From positions 1-39,267 of the forward strand of contig JADGFA010000039.1 of assembly GCA_016744065.1 (NCBI GenBank): DNA of 39,267 bases. The letters run 5' to 3'. The notes below the pieces were generated by a model that was not told where the DNA came from, did no database searches, and saw only the letters and a list, made by a program, of their open reading frames with translations. The DNA is from Gammaproteobacteria bacterium (GTDB lineage Bacteria > Pseudomonadota > Gammaproteobacteria > SZUA-229). A program made the translations under genes and the position numbers. Below, piece by piece: positions 31,855 to 39,267 of the stretch. Position 1 is the first letter of the stretch. Every line of letters begins with the position of its first letter.

Positions 31855-32286
31855 ATGTCTGATGCACCTAATATTGACCCTGGCCTGGCCAGTGGTTATG
31901 CGGCATTTGAATCAAGAGATTTTACTCAGGCAATGCGTCTGTTACTGCAATATGCAGATGATGGTGATGCCAATGCACAACATAAAGTTGCTATTATGTA
32001 TCAGAATGGCCTTGGTGTGGTTGCTAATGACGAAAATGCTTTGAAATACATGAAGTTAGCGGCTGAAGCAGGTGATGCGATCGCTCAACATGGCCTGGGT
32101 TTTATGTATATGGAAGGTGAGTGTGTAGTCCAGGATTTTACAGAAGCATTGGTCTGGTTTAAAAAAGCAGCTGCTCAGGAAATGATTGGTTCAATGACAA
32201 CTATCGCCATGATGTATGAAGAAGGCAAGGGTGTTGAGAAGGATCAGGCAATTGCACAAGAGTGGTACAAAAAAGCCGGCTTCTAG
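31855..32286 (+). CDS. Sel1-repeat protein
   Basis: A 143-aa protein with three Sel1-like TPR repeats: GDANAQHKVAIMYQNGLGV, GDAIAQHGLGFMYMEGECV and a third ending MMYEEGKGVEKDQAIAQEWYKKAG. There is no signal peptide, so it is probably a cytosolic protein-protein interaction scaffold. The partner is unknown. Element copy D begins 3 bp past its stop, and the MoxR gene follows 180 bp later on the same strand, so it may be the first gene of the MoxR-VWA group. Confidence 0.88.
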   Translation: MSDAPNIDPGLASGYAAFESRDFTQAMRLLLQYADDGDANAQHKVAIMYQNGLGVVANDENALKYMKLAAEAGDAIAQHGLGFMYMEGECVVQDFTEALVWFKKAAAQEMIGSMTTIAMMYEEGKGVEKDQAIAQEWYKKAGF

Positions 32287-32288
32287 TC

Positions 32289-32409
32289 GTGGCTATTCAT
32301 CTTAGCCCTGTCTGCCGCCATATCCGCGTTGAAAAATATTTATTTATATGTATAAACCCATATTTTTCGCCTTGATCTGACGGCTGACAGGGGCAACCTG
32401 AACAGCCAC
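32289..32409 (+). repeat. 3'-end palindromic element, copy D (sel1)
   Basis: Outer arms GTGGCT and TTCA pair with TGAA and AGCCAC; GCCCTGTC pairs with GACAGGGGC. The core is CGCGTTGAAAAATATTTATT, a TATATG/TATAAA region and then ATATTTTTCGCCTTG. It begins 2 bp past the stop at 32284-32286. Confidence 0.85.
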
Positions 32410-32466
32410 TTGCTTACTCCATAGAAAGTACAGTCACTACCCCGAAAATAATTAGTTTGGAAAATC

Positions 32467-33507
32467 ATGCGCCCCGCAAAATTATTATCAGTATTTAATA
32501 AAGAATTCAGTAGTACCGAAACCGGTCACCATACCCCCGTTATGCTATGGGGTCCACCGGGTGTGGGTAAATCACAGATGGTGTGCCAGGTTGCCGAAAA
32601 AAATAACGTACCCGTAATTGATATTCGCCTTTCACAAATGGAACCCAGTGATTTACGGGGTATACCGTTTAAAAATGGTGAGTCGGTTGAATGGGCTGTG
32701 CCTGCCATGTTGCCCAATGCAGAGAGACATGGAGAGAAGGGTATTCTGTTTTTAGATGAAATAACATCTGCACCACCCAGTGTGTCAGCCGCGGCTTACC
32801 AGTTAATACTCGATAGAAAACTGGGTAACTATGAAGTGCCTGAGGGCTGGGCTATTTTTGCTGCGGGTAATCGTCAGGGTGATCGGGGTGTGACTTATAC
32901 CATGCCTGCACCACTGGCAAATCGTTTTTCACATTACGAAGTTGATGTGAACCTGGATGACTGGGTGGCCTGGGCCTGGGAAAATAATATTAATGAAAGG
33001 GTTATCGGTTTTTTACGCTTTCGTCCTGATCTGTTATTTGATTTCGATCCTTCGCATAATCCAGTTGCATTCCCATCACCTCGTTCATGGGAATTTGCTC
33101 ACAATGCATTACATAAATTTGAAGATCATCCTGATTTATTATTAGGTACTTTACAGGCCTGTGTTGGTCCAGCGGCGGGTGTTGAGTTAAATGCATTTAT
33201 TGATAGTCTTGATCAGATGCCCGATCTGGATGCGATTGTTGCAGGGGAAAAAGTAAGTTCACCCAAAGAAATAGATTTGCAGTATGCGGTAGCAGCAGCC
33301 CTGGTTGGTCGCGCCATTCGTGTGAAAGGTGAAGCCGATTCACAAAAAGTACTGGGGAATATTTTAAAATATGCAAAAAATTTCCGTCAGAAAGAAATGG
33401 GTGTGATGATGGTTTCAGATTTACATCGAGCCATTGGTGAAGATATATTTGCTGTGCCCGAGTTTGCCGATTGGGCGAATGACATTGCCGAACTAATGAT
33501 TTACTAA
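32467..33507 (+). CDS. MoxR-family AAA+ ATPase
   Basis: A 346-aa AAA+ ATPase of the MoxR class, cytosolic. Walker A is GPPGVGKS (29-36) and Walker B ILFLDEIT (93-100). GNRQGDRGVTYTMPAPLANRF (about 138-158) contains sensor 1 and the arginine region. MoxR ATPases work with VWA-domain partners to insert cofactors or remodel target complexes (RavA-ViaA, CbbQ-CbbO, NorQ-NorD). The next gene encodes such a partner. The target is unknown. The gap to the VWA gene is filled by element copy E. Confidence 0.92.
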   Translation: MRPAKLLSVFNKEFSSTETGHHTPVMLWGPPGVGKSQMVCQVAEKNNVPVIDIRLSQMEPSDLRGIPFKNGESVEWAVPAMLPNAERHGEKGILFLDEITSAPPSVSAAAYQLILDRKLGNYEVPEGWAIFAAGNRQGDRGVTYTMPAPLANRFSHYEVDVNLDDWVAWAWENNINERVIGFLRFRPDLLFDFDPSHNPVAFPSPRSWEFAHNALHKFEDHPDLLLGTLQACVGPAAGVELNAFIDSLDQMPDLDAIVAGEKVSSPKEIDLQYAVAAALVGRAIRVKGEADSQKVLGNILKYAKNFRQKEMGVMMVSDLHRAIGEDIFAVPEFADWANDIAELMIY

Positions 33508-33632
33508 AAATAATGCATCAGCTTACTCCTGTAAGGCTCCAGTGCTTCGTTAAAAAATGGACACATATATTTATATGCTTACATTTTTTGCCTCGCCCTG
33601 AATCCTTACAGGAGCAACCTGAAGCATTATTT
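33508..33632 (+). repeat. 3'-end palindromic element, copy E (moxR)
   Basis: It begins at the base after the stop codon. Arms are AAATAATGC, TCAG and ACTCCTGTAAGG on the left and CCTTACAGGAG, CTGA and GCATTATTT on the right. The core, CTTCGTTAAAAAATGGACAC, a CATATATTTATATG stem and ACATTTTTTGCCTCG, is closest to the six-copy consensus. Confidence 0.9.
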
Positions 33633-33657
33633 ACCAAAAATTATTTTTATAAATAAT

Positions 33658-34959
33658 ATGCCATTAGATCTTGATAAAAAACTCGCCACTGCCAGAACCA
33701 AACTCATCCTGGATAAGCCTTTTCTGGGTGCTCTGGTTTTGCGTTTACCTATGGTGCGCGCAAAAGATGACTGGTGTGATGCGACTTTTAGTAATGGCAA
33801 AAAACTTTATTATAATGAGCATTACATTGATGCTCTGACGCCTGATCAAACTCAATTTGTTCTAGCCCACGAAGCATTGCATTGTGCTTTATCTCATTTT
33901 GCACGACGTCAGAATCGAGTGCAGCATCGTTGGGATATGGCCTGCGATTTTGCTATTAATCCCATGCTCATTAATGACGGTATGAAACCACCTGTTGATG
34001 TTAATTATCTGCGTGAATACGATGGTATGACTGCAGAAGAAATTTATCCGATGTTACAGGATAATGATAACGATCAGGAGCGTGAGTTAGAACAGGAATT
34101 AAATCCTGACTCTGAGAACGACAAAGATAATGATGATGGTGCCAGTGGTGATGAGCACGAACAGCAGGAAGGGAAAGATCAGAAACAGAAAAGTGATTCT
34201 AAAGGGCAGGGTGAAGAAGAGGGCGGAGCACGTCAGGATAATTCTGATAAGGGTGATGGGGAAGGGAAAAAGAAACAGGGGCCTCCTGATGAGGGTGAAG
34301 GTGAACCCGACCCACTGCTACCCCAGGAAATTGAATCACTCAGTTTGCAATGGCAGCAGCGCATGGCCAGTGCCGCACAACAGGCAATACAGGCGGGTAA
34401 AATGGGTGCTTCGATGGCGCGAATGGTTGATCATTTATTGCAACCGCGTTTGCCCTGGCGCATGTTGCTGTCTCGTTATATGACCATGATTGCCCGTGAT
34501 GATTACACCTATATGCGACCCTCATCTCGTCGTGGTGATCCTGCTGTTTACCCAAGTTTGCGCAGTGCCCAGTTAAATATTGTTATTGCATTAGATATAA
34601 GTGGTTCGATATCAGATAAAGAAATCGGTGAATTCATGTCGGAAGTTGATTCGATAAAAGCCCAGATGCGTGCTCAGATAACGTTACTGGCCTGTGACTC
34701 CAAATTAACCGAAGGTAGTCCCTGGTTGTTCGAACCCTGGGAAGAATTCAAAATGCCGGAAAAATTTAAAGGCGGTGGTGGCACCAGTTTTAAACCAGTA
34801 ATAGAATGGGCGGAAGAACAGGATGAAATGCCAAATTTAATTGTTTATTTTACCGATGCTCAGGGTGAGTTCCCTGAAAAGGAACCGGCATTTCCAGTAG
34901 TATGGTTGGTGAAAGGTAAAACAACCGTGCCCTGGGGGCAGCGGGTTCAACTAAATTAA
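33658..34959 (+). CDS. HEXXH metallopeptidase-like / VWA-domain protein
   Basis: A 433-aa protein with the DUF2201-type layout. The N-terminal domain has an HEXXH zinc motif, H71-E72-A-L-H75, in FVLAHEALHCALSHFARR. A long acidic, low-complexity linker (about residues 140-225, rich in D, E, Q, G and K) follows. The C-terminal von Willebrand A domain has the MIDAS residues D313, S315 and S317 (DISGS), the GGGGTSFKP threonine and YFTDAQG. It is the expected partner of the MoxR ATPase. Whether the HEXXH is catalytic is unknown. The linker makes it soluble and mobile. Element copy F starts at its stop codon. Confidence 0.9.
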   Translation: MPLDLDKKLATARTKLILDKPFLGALVLRLPMVRAKDDWCDATFSNGKKLYYNEHYIDALTPDQTQFVLAHEALHCALSHFARRQNRVQHRWDMACDFAINPMLINDGMKPPVDVNYLREYDGMTAEEIYPMLQDNDNDQERELEQELNPDSENDKDNDDGASGDEHEQQEGKDQKQKSDSKGQGEEEGGARQDNSDKGDGEGKKKQGPPDEGEGEPDPLLPQEIESLSLQWQQRMASAAQQAIQAGKMGASMARMVDHLLQPRLPWRMLLSRYMTMIARDDYTYMRPSSRRGDPAVYPSLRSAQLNIVIALDISGSISDKEIGEFMSEVDSIKAQMRAQITLLACDSKLTEGSPWLFEPWEEFKMPEKFKGGGGTSFKPVIEWAEEQDEMPNLIVYFTDAQGEFPEKEPAFPVVWLVKGKTTVPWGQRVQLN

Positions 34960-35078
34960 AACTATTCAGCTCACTTTTAGTGAACGCCATATCTTCGTTA
35001 AAAAATGGATGTTATATTTGTAAGCTTACATTTTTCGTTTTGACCTGAAGCTCGCTAGAGGTAACCTGAATAGTTTTA
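34957..35078 (+). repeat. 3'-end palindromic element, copy F (VWA gene)
   Basis: Perfect 13-bp outer arms TAAAACTATTCAG and its complement include the stop codon (34957-34959). The core is CTTCGTTAAAAAATGGATG, a GTAAGCTTAC palindrome and ATTTTTCG, with CTGA after it. The inner arms are less complementary than in the other copies. Confidence 0.85.
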
Positions 35079-35124
35079 GCCGTAGTAAATAAACAATAGT
35101 AATTAGAATTAGGTTTTTATTAAT

Positions 35125-36237
35125 ATGGATCTCTCCCCCGAAGACAGTCTTCGATTAAATGTATTATTACACCAGGGTTTGCAAGCCGTACGTGTTGATG
35201 AATCACGTATGGTTGTTTATGCATTAACTGAACGTGGTGAAGCTAAGGTTCCTCTCAATTCTAATTGTCGTGATGAGCAATATATTCGTAATGTAAAATC
35301 ACTTTTATCTTCCCATTCTCTTGGATCACCCGGTGGTTACCCGGTATATTTAAAACGCTGGACCCGTATGGGGCAGGCAAAAGATGATAGTCTCGATCAG
35401 CTACTGGTATTAGGTGAAGAAGAAGCGGTGGTTGCAGTTGTGCATGCCCCGGGGCTGACCAATGAGCTGGCTCGTCGTGCCTGGTGGTGCATGCCGACTT
35501 CTGACAATGCGCGTCGTATGCTGGAAAAAGAAGCGGTGGTAAAGGGTGACATGGGACCCATATTATCTGAATTTTTAATTGAACATCTGCCCTTTGAAGA
35601 AGATGCACTGGCCATGATTGATAGTGTAAAAGCATCATTACAGCCTGGTTTGGTAAGCGCTGAGCAAAAACAGAGTTTGTGGTCAAAAGCTAAAATGAAA
35701 GGCGCCTACTTTGTTGGGTTTTTGCAGGCTATGCCGGATACATTACCAGGAGATGCATCTGCAAATCTTCAGTATGAAAGCTTTAAAGATAAGTTAAATG
35801 ATTTAATAGAAAAAGGTAACAAACCTGCAAAATTACTTATTAGAATATTATCTGAATCGGGGCAAAATTACCTGAATGCAATTGATGCATCATTAAAACG
35901 ACCCAGCGATCAAAATGTAGTTGTTTCATTGTTTATGACGATTGAAGATTATTTTACAGATATCTGTCCGGGTTTTGAAAATAGACGTGATATCGTTTTA
36001 ATAAAAGATGAAGCACAGCAGAAGTGTTCGCAATGTGATGAACAGTTGGAGGCTCTAAAAAAGATTGTTCCTGAGTCTGAACCTTACTTAAATGCCATGA
36101 TGGTGTTATCCGGCTACTGCGAAGAACTGACTTTTCCGGTGTTTGGTCAAACGGATGCGGTGGGTTCAGTTATGCGTAAAAGAATCAAACATCTGACAGA
36201 TCCGATTAAAGAACAAACAGGAATATTAAGAAGTTGA
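35125..36237 (+). CDS. Unknown protein of the MoxR-VWA cluster (370 aa)
   Basis: I do not recognise the family. It is soluble, mixed alpha/beta, without signal or membrane segment. An N-terminal region (about residues 1-150: YPVYLKRWTRMGQAKDDSLDQLLVLGEEEAVVAVVHAPGLT across the centre) is followed by a helical half. A CxxC pair (CSQCDEQLEALKK, about residue 305) could bind metal or be redox active. The position after the VWA gene and before the 179-aa gene suggests a shared complex or target of the MoxR machine. Confidence 0.75.
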   Translation: MDLSPEDSLRLNVLLHQGLQAVRVDESRMVVYALTERGEAKVPLNSNCRDEQYIRNVKSLLSSHSLGSPGGYPVYLKRWTRMGQAKDDSLDQLLVLGEEEAVVAVVHAPGLTNELARRAWWCMPTSDNARRMLEKEAVVKGDMGPILSEFLIEHLPFEEDALAMIDSVKASLQPGLVSAEQKQSLWSKAKMKGAYFVGFLQAMPDTLPGDASANLQYESFKDKLNDLIEKGNKPAKLLIRILSESGQNYLNAIDASLKRPSDQNVVVSLFMTIEDYFTDICPGFENRRDIVLIKDEAQQKCSQCDEQLEALKKIVPESEPYLNAMMVLSGYCEELTFPVFGQTDAVGSVMRKRIKHLTDPIKEQTGILRS

Positions 36238-36264
36238 TAAGAATTATCAACGCTAACCATAATA

Positions 36265-36804
36265 ATGGCCTCACTATACATAACAAAAATACATATTACA
36301 TTACAGGTAAAAGTTCCTCATGAATTGCTCGAACGCCATTTGCCTTCATCAGCAGAAGTCGTAGGTGAGGCATTAACCGAGCAGGTTATTGCAGCAGTAA
36401 AAAAACACAAGCTGAGTTATTTTCCAGCCCTGGATTTTCTGGAAAAGCAGGGTGATCTGGAACAGGACCTGCTAGATGCAACAGAAACTATTTCATGGTT
36501 TTCCTGTAAATTTGCTCGTGAAGAAGTGAATAAAAAACTGCGTGCTTTTTTTTCAGAATTAAACTTTCAGTCAGTCAAATGCACTTCATATGCTATGCCC
36601 AGTGTACGGGCGAATCAGATAAATGCCTGGCATGAGCTGGTAGAGCATTACACACCCAATACCGTAAAACTGGATGTGGTTGCTTCGATATTAAAAAAAG
36701 AACAACATCCTAAAGGTTTGGAAAACTGGTCTAAACAGTTGTTTAGAAGAAACCTTGAAAAATCATTTGAACAGCTTGATGTTATTCAAACATCAGTATT
36801 ATAA
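36265..36804 (+). CDS. Unknown protein of the MoxR-VWA cluster (179 aa)
   Basis: I do not recognise the family. It is soluble, with N-terminal MASLYITKIHITLQVKVPHELL and a helical remainder, two cysteines and no membrane segment. It starts 27 bp after the 370-aa gene and is the last gene of the group; the next gene is on the other strand. Its role is likely tied to the preceding three genes. Confidence 0.75.
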   Translation: MASLYITKIHITLQVKVPHELLERHLPSSAEVVGEALTEQVIAAVKKHKLSYFPALDFLEKQGDLEQDLLDATETISWFSCKFAREEVNKKLRAFFSELNFQSVKCTSYAMPSVRANQINAWHELVEHYTPNTVKLDVVASILKKEQHPKGLENWSKQLFRRNLEKSFEQLDVIQTSVL

Positions 36805-36860
36805 GAATGAAAACATTACTAAAACGGATTTAATATCGAGTCAGTGATGGGGCTTTATAC

Positions 36861-39065
36861 TTAATGGTCTCCCAATGGTCTCCCACTGTCTGGCTTATTG
36901 TAATCACAGACGCCATCGGGAAATATTTTTTCAAGTCTGGGCTGATAGTTTTTTATATCTATGTTGCCATATAGTCCAGAGTCAATTGCAGTCTGGATAG
37001 ATTGTAACTGACATTTAAAGATATCACCTGTAATACTTTCACCTGCTATCATGCGCGAGGTTTTAAAGGAGGGGTATAGTGCCATACATTCTCCTGTTTT
37101 TTTATGGTTCCATTCACCATCCCAGACGGATGCGCCTTTGGACATAATTTTACCCTGTGCGTTAAAACAGGTGTCTGTAGCATCATGGGGTCTGTTTTCA
37201 ACGATGGATTTATCTGGATTTTTATTAATATTTGTAAGCCACTTATCTAATAGGTTAAGTGCTTCTTTTATAGGAATATGTGGCTTTTGAGTCATCCATA
37301 TGAGCTGATTATTGGCATGTCCCTGTTCCCTGATCATTCGACTACGGGCAGAAAATGAAGCAAAGCTATGGTGCATATCCAGTTTATGGTCTAAGTAATG
37401 TCGAAGATCAATCACAGGAATATTAATTTTCCCAAGAAAAATCTGTCCTGAAAGATAGGCTGCTCGAATAGCTTTAATATTTCCCTGTTTTCGGGGGGCT
37501 GGTTTTTCTTCAGTATATAGTTGGCTGGTGCTATTCTGGTGACTCCATACAGAAAACCCAGAGGGTAAAAAGTGGTCAGTTAAAAACCAGTAGTTTTCAT
37601 GTTGCATTTCATTGCCTGGTTTCCAGCTACCAATACGGGCATTGAGTTTTAAAAAAGTGCTTATACTTATCTGATTTTTCTTGAGTGCATTAAGCCCGTA
37701 TTGCACTCCGATGTTGTCCCAGGTATTAAGTGCATAACCATCAGAGTCAGTGCCATAAAATGATTTCAGGTTATCCCAGTAGGTAAGTTGTGTTTGAGCC
37801 TGTACCTGTGAACTCATTCTTTCTGGTGTAATTGGGAACAGAGGGTTAAAAATTAAAGGTGAAAGACCTCGCCAGGAATTAACACATTCAGACATGCCCA
37901 TCGAAAAATTTGGTTTTTTAAAACTTAATATATTTGATAATGCTGTTGCAAGAGTATATTTATTAAACCAGTCATTTTGAGTATTCATACCCTCTATTAA
38001 GCGCCTGTTGTCCCAGTCAGACCATTTATCATTGTCAGTATCGATAACATCAAAAAAGTATTCCAGTAACTCACAGTCCAGTACATAGGTTGTTTGAGAG
38101 ATCATATCAGGGTAAGAGTACAGAGCAAGCGCAGCATCTATAATGTCAGGATTGTTCTGAGCCAGTAGATATTGCTGTATTGCGCCGCCTGAGCCCCCCA
38201 GACCAATGGTATAATCTGGTTTTCCATAAAGAGCAATAAACTGTTTCTTTACACGTAGCGCTGTATCTTCTGACAACCATATATCATAGTGATTAGATGT
38301 TTGATTAGCTGTTGAATGAACAATAGCATAACCCTCTTCCAGTTGTTGTTTACGACGATTGAGTAATTTATTTATATTTAATCTTCCCTGGCGTTTACCT
38401 ATACCGACACCACCGCGAAACTGATAAATCAATTTTTTATTCCAGTTGCTTGTGTCAGGCCTGGTCAGTGTTTCATGTGTTCCTTTTAAAGCATAAATCA
38501 TATAAGGGTGGCGGTTAATAGTACCAATTTCTATACGTACGATAAAATCAACTAAATGATTATTAACAGTAATAAGCTCGATATCATTATTAGCTTCTTT
38601 TAAAGGATAAAATTTCCCATCATTTTTACTGACGTACATATATATAGTTTGGCCAGGTATTGAGCAATCTTTACTATATCCAATAACCTTATCTGTTTTT
38701 TTACCATTAACATCGAGTTCGAAAATTTTAATGCCTTCTCCCTGGTCGTTATCAATCAGAGGTTGGCCTAAGCCAGAGTCATCTGTTCGGCATAGAAAAG
38801 GATACTCCAGAGGGCCTGCAAAAAGAGGTTTAACAGGGCCTGTTTCTCCTGGCTTTATAGGGAAATTGAATGTTTCAGCAGGGCGAGTAATATTTGAAGG
38901 ATGGGGGCCTGAATATGGCTGGGTTATCTTAAGGGGGTTGTAATTATGGGGCAGGCTAACCACTTGTGATGGGCGTTTTAACCCGAATGAAGTATATTCA
39001 TCATAGGCAAATAAAATGACTGCTGCTGACAATATGATAAAAGTTAGTAATTTCTTATTTTTCAT
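36861..39065 (-). CDS. DUF6351-like secreted alpha/beta-hydrolase-like protein
   Basis: A 734-aa protein with an N-terminal signal or anchor (about residues 3-20). The RTDDSGLGQPL...GYSKDCSIPGQTIYMYVS stretch, YQFRGGVGIGKRQGRL and the hydrolase-like GLGGSGGAIQQ (S292 as possible nucleophile) match the family I know as DUF6351, formerly annotated as tannase or 3-hydroxybutyrate-oligomer hydrolase. It probably acts in the periplasm or outside the cell on an ester substrate, which is not known. GGAG lies 8 bp before the ATG. It converges on the MoxR-VWA cluster and has no visible link to sulfur metabolism. Confidence 0.7.
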   Translation of the reverse strand: MKNKKLLTFIILSAAVILFAYDEYTSFGLKRPSQVVSLPHNYNPLKITQPYSGPHPSNITRPAETFNFPIKPGETGPVKPLFAGPLEYPFLCRTDDSGLGQPLIDNDQGEGIKIFELDVNGKKTDKVIGYSKDCSIPGQTIYMYVSKNDGKFYPLKEANNDIELITVNNHLVDFIVRIEIGTINRHPYMIYALKGTHETLTRPDTSNWNKKLIYQFRGGVGIGKRQGRLNINKLLNRRKQQLEEGYAIVHSTANQTSNHYDIWLSEDTALRVKKQFIALYGKPDYTIGLGGSGGAIQQYLLAQNNPDIIDAALALYSYPDMISQTTYVLDCELLEYFFDVIDTDNDKWSDWDNRRLIEGMNTQNDWFNKYTLATALSNILSFKKPNFSMGMSECVNSWRGLSPLIFNPLFPITPERMSSQVQAQTQLTYWDNLKSFYGTDSDGYALNTWDNIGVQYGLNALKKNQISISTFLKLNARIGSWKPGNEMQHENYWFLTDHFLPSGFSVWSHQNSTSQLYTEEKPAPRKQGNIKAIRAAYLSGQIFLGKINIPVIDLRHYLDHKLDMHHSFASFSARSRMIREQGHANNQLIWMTQKPHIPIKEALNLLDKWLTNINKNPDKSIVENRPHDATDTCFNAQGKIMSKGASVWDGEWNHKKTGECMALYPSFKTSRMIAGESITGDIFKCQLQSIQTAIDSGLYGNIDIKNYQPRLEKIFPDGVCDYNKPDSGRPLGDH

Positions 39066-39267
39066 ATAGTTGGCTCCAATATTAATACCGCAGTATATTG
39101 AAACATAAAGAAAACTAAAAACGGTTATAAAAATATATTAAACAGAAAATAGCGTGTTATGTATGAGTGTAGTTTATAAATTATGTATAAGTTAAAAACT
39201 AAATACATTTATATAAATTGATTGAAAATATTGACTGTGTATTTGTATAAAGAGTAGCATTGCATAT

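Noticed and set aside
34130..34483. Open frame of 117 codons inside the VWA gene
   Set aside because: It comes from the low-complexity acidic linker read in another frame.
14468..35078. Integron attC sites as an explanation for the 3'-end elements
   Set aside because: attC sites have conserved outer ends and variable centres; here the centre is conserved and the ends vary, and the core has no RYYYAAC/GTTRRRY boxes in the right places.

Overview
The window is chromosomal DNA of a sulfur-oxidising gammaproteobacterium. The diagnostic content is a complete reverse dissimilatory sulfite reductase (rDsr) locus on the minus strand, about 23.4 kb down to 9.7 kb, in the order dsrA-B-E-F-H-C-M-K-L-J-O-P-N-R. 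This order and the sulfur-oxidiser subunits (dsrEFH, dsrL, dsrN, dsrR) are those of Allochromatium-type sulfur oxidisers, not of sulfate reducers. The DNA is AT-rich and I cannot name the genus.

Left part (1-7.0 kb): an OmpR/RstB-type two-component pair, a GNAT acetyltransferase, an O-acetylhomoserine sulfhydrylase (metY type) and a GAF-GGDEF-EAL cyclic-di-GMP protein. From 7.0 to 9.6 kb, a rhodanese and a NarX/NarL-like two-component pair follow dsrR on the same strand, where A. vinosum has dsrS. From 9.7 to 23.4 kb is the dsr locus. It encodes the periplasm-to-cytoplasm electron-transfer complex DsrMKJOP, siroheme sulfite reductase DsrAB, the sulfur relay DsrEFH/DsrC, the NAD(P)H-linked DsrL, the siroheme amidase DsrN and the IscA-like DsrR. 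Many of its gene junctions carry strong hairpins.

Right part (23.9-36.8 kb) is an accessory region. It holds a TauD-like dioxygenase, a stand-alone Cas6/Cmx6-like RAMP protein with no CRISPR array in the window, a DsrC paralogue lacking both catalytic cysteines (RspA type), several small unknown proteins, two further Fe(II) dioxygenases, a GNAT protein, a frameshifted gene, a Sel1 protein, and a MoxR ATPase / HEXXH-VWA / unknown / unknown cluster. A DUF6351-like exported protein closes the window.

Two patterns tie the regions together. First, NarL-like operator boxes (TAtyCCT-n2-TGGGrTA and close variants) lie upstream of dsrA, the DsrC paralogue, a 67-aa gene, a 192-aa gene and a 64-aa gene. 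In each case a -10-like hexamer starts about 23-26 bp beyond the box. This predicts a sulfur regulon controlled by the dsr-linked NarXL-like pair. Second, six copies of a roughly 115-125 bp imperfect palindrome sit within 0-4 bp of stop codons (dsrL, dsrC, the DsrC paralogue, sel1, moxR and the VWA gene), always in the same orientation relative to the gene. They share a central core of about 55 bp, but their outer arms are locus-specific and mutually complementary, in three cases pairing the stop codon itself. I do not recognise this as a described element.
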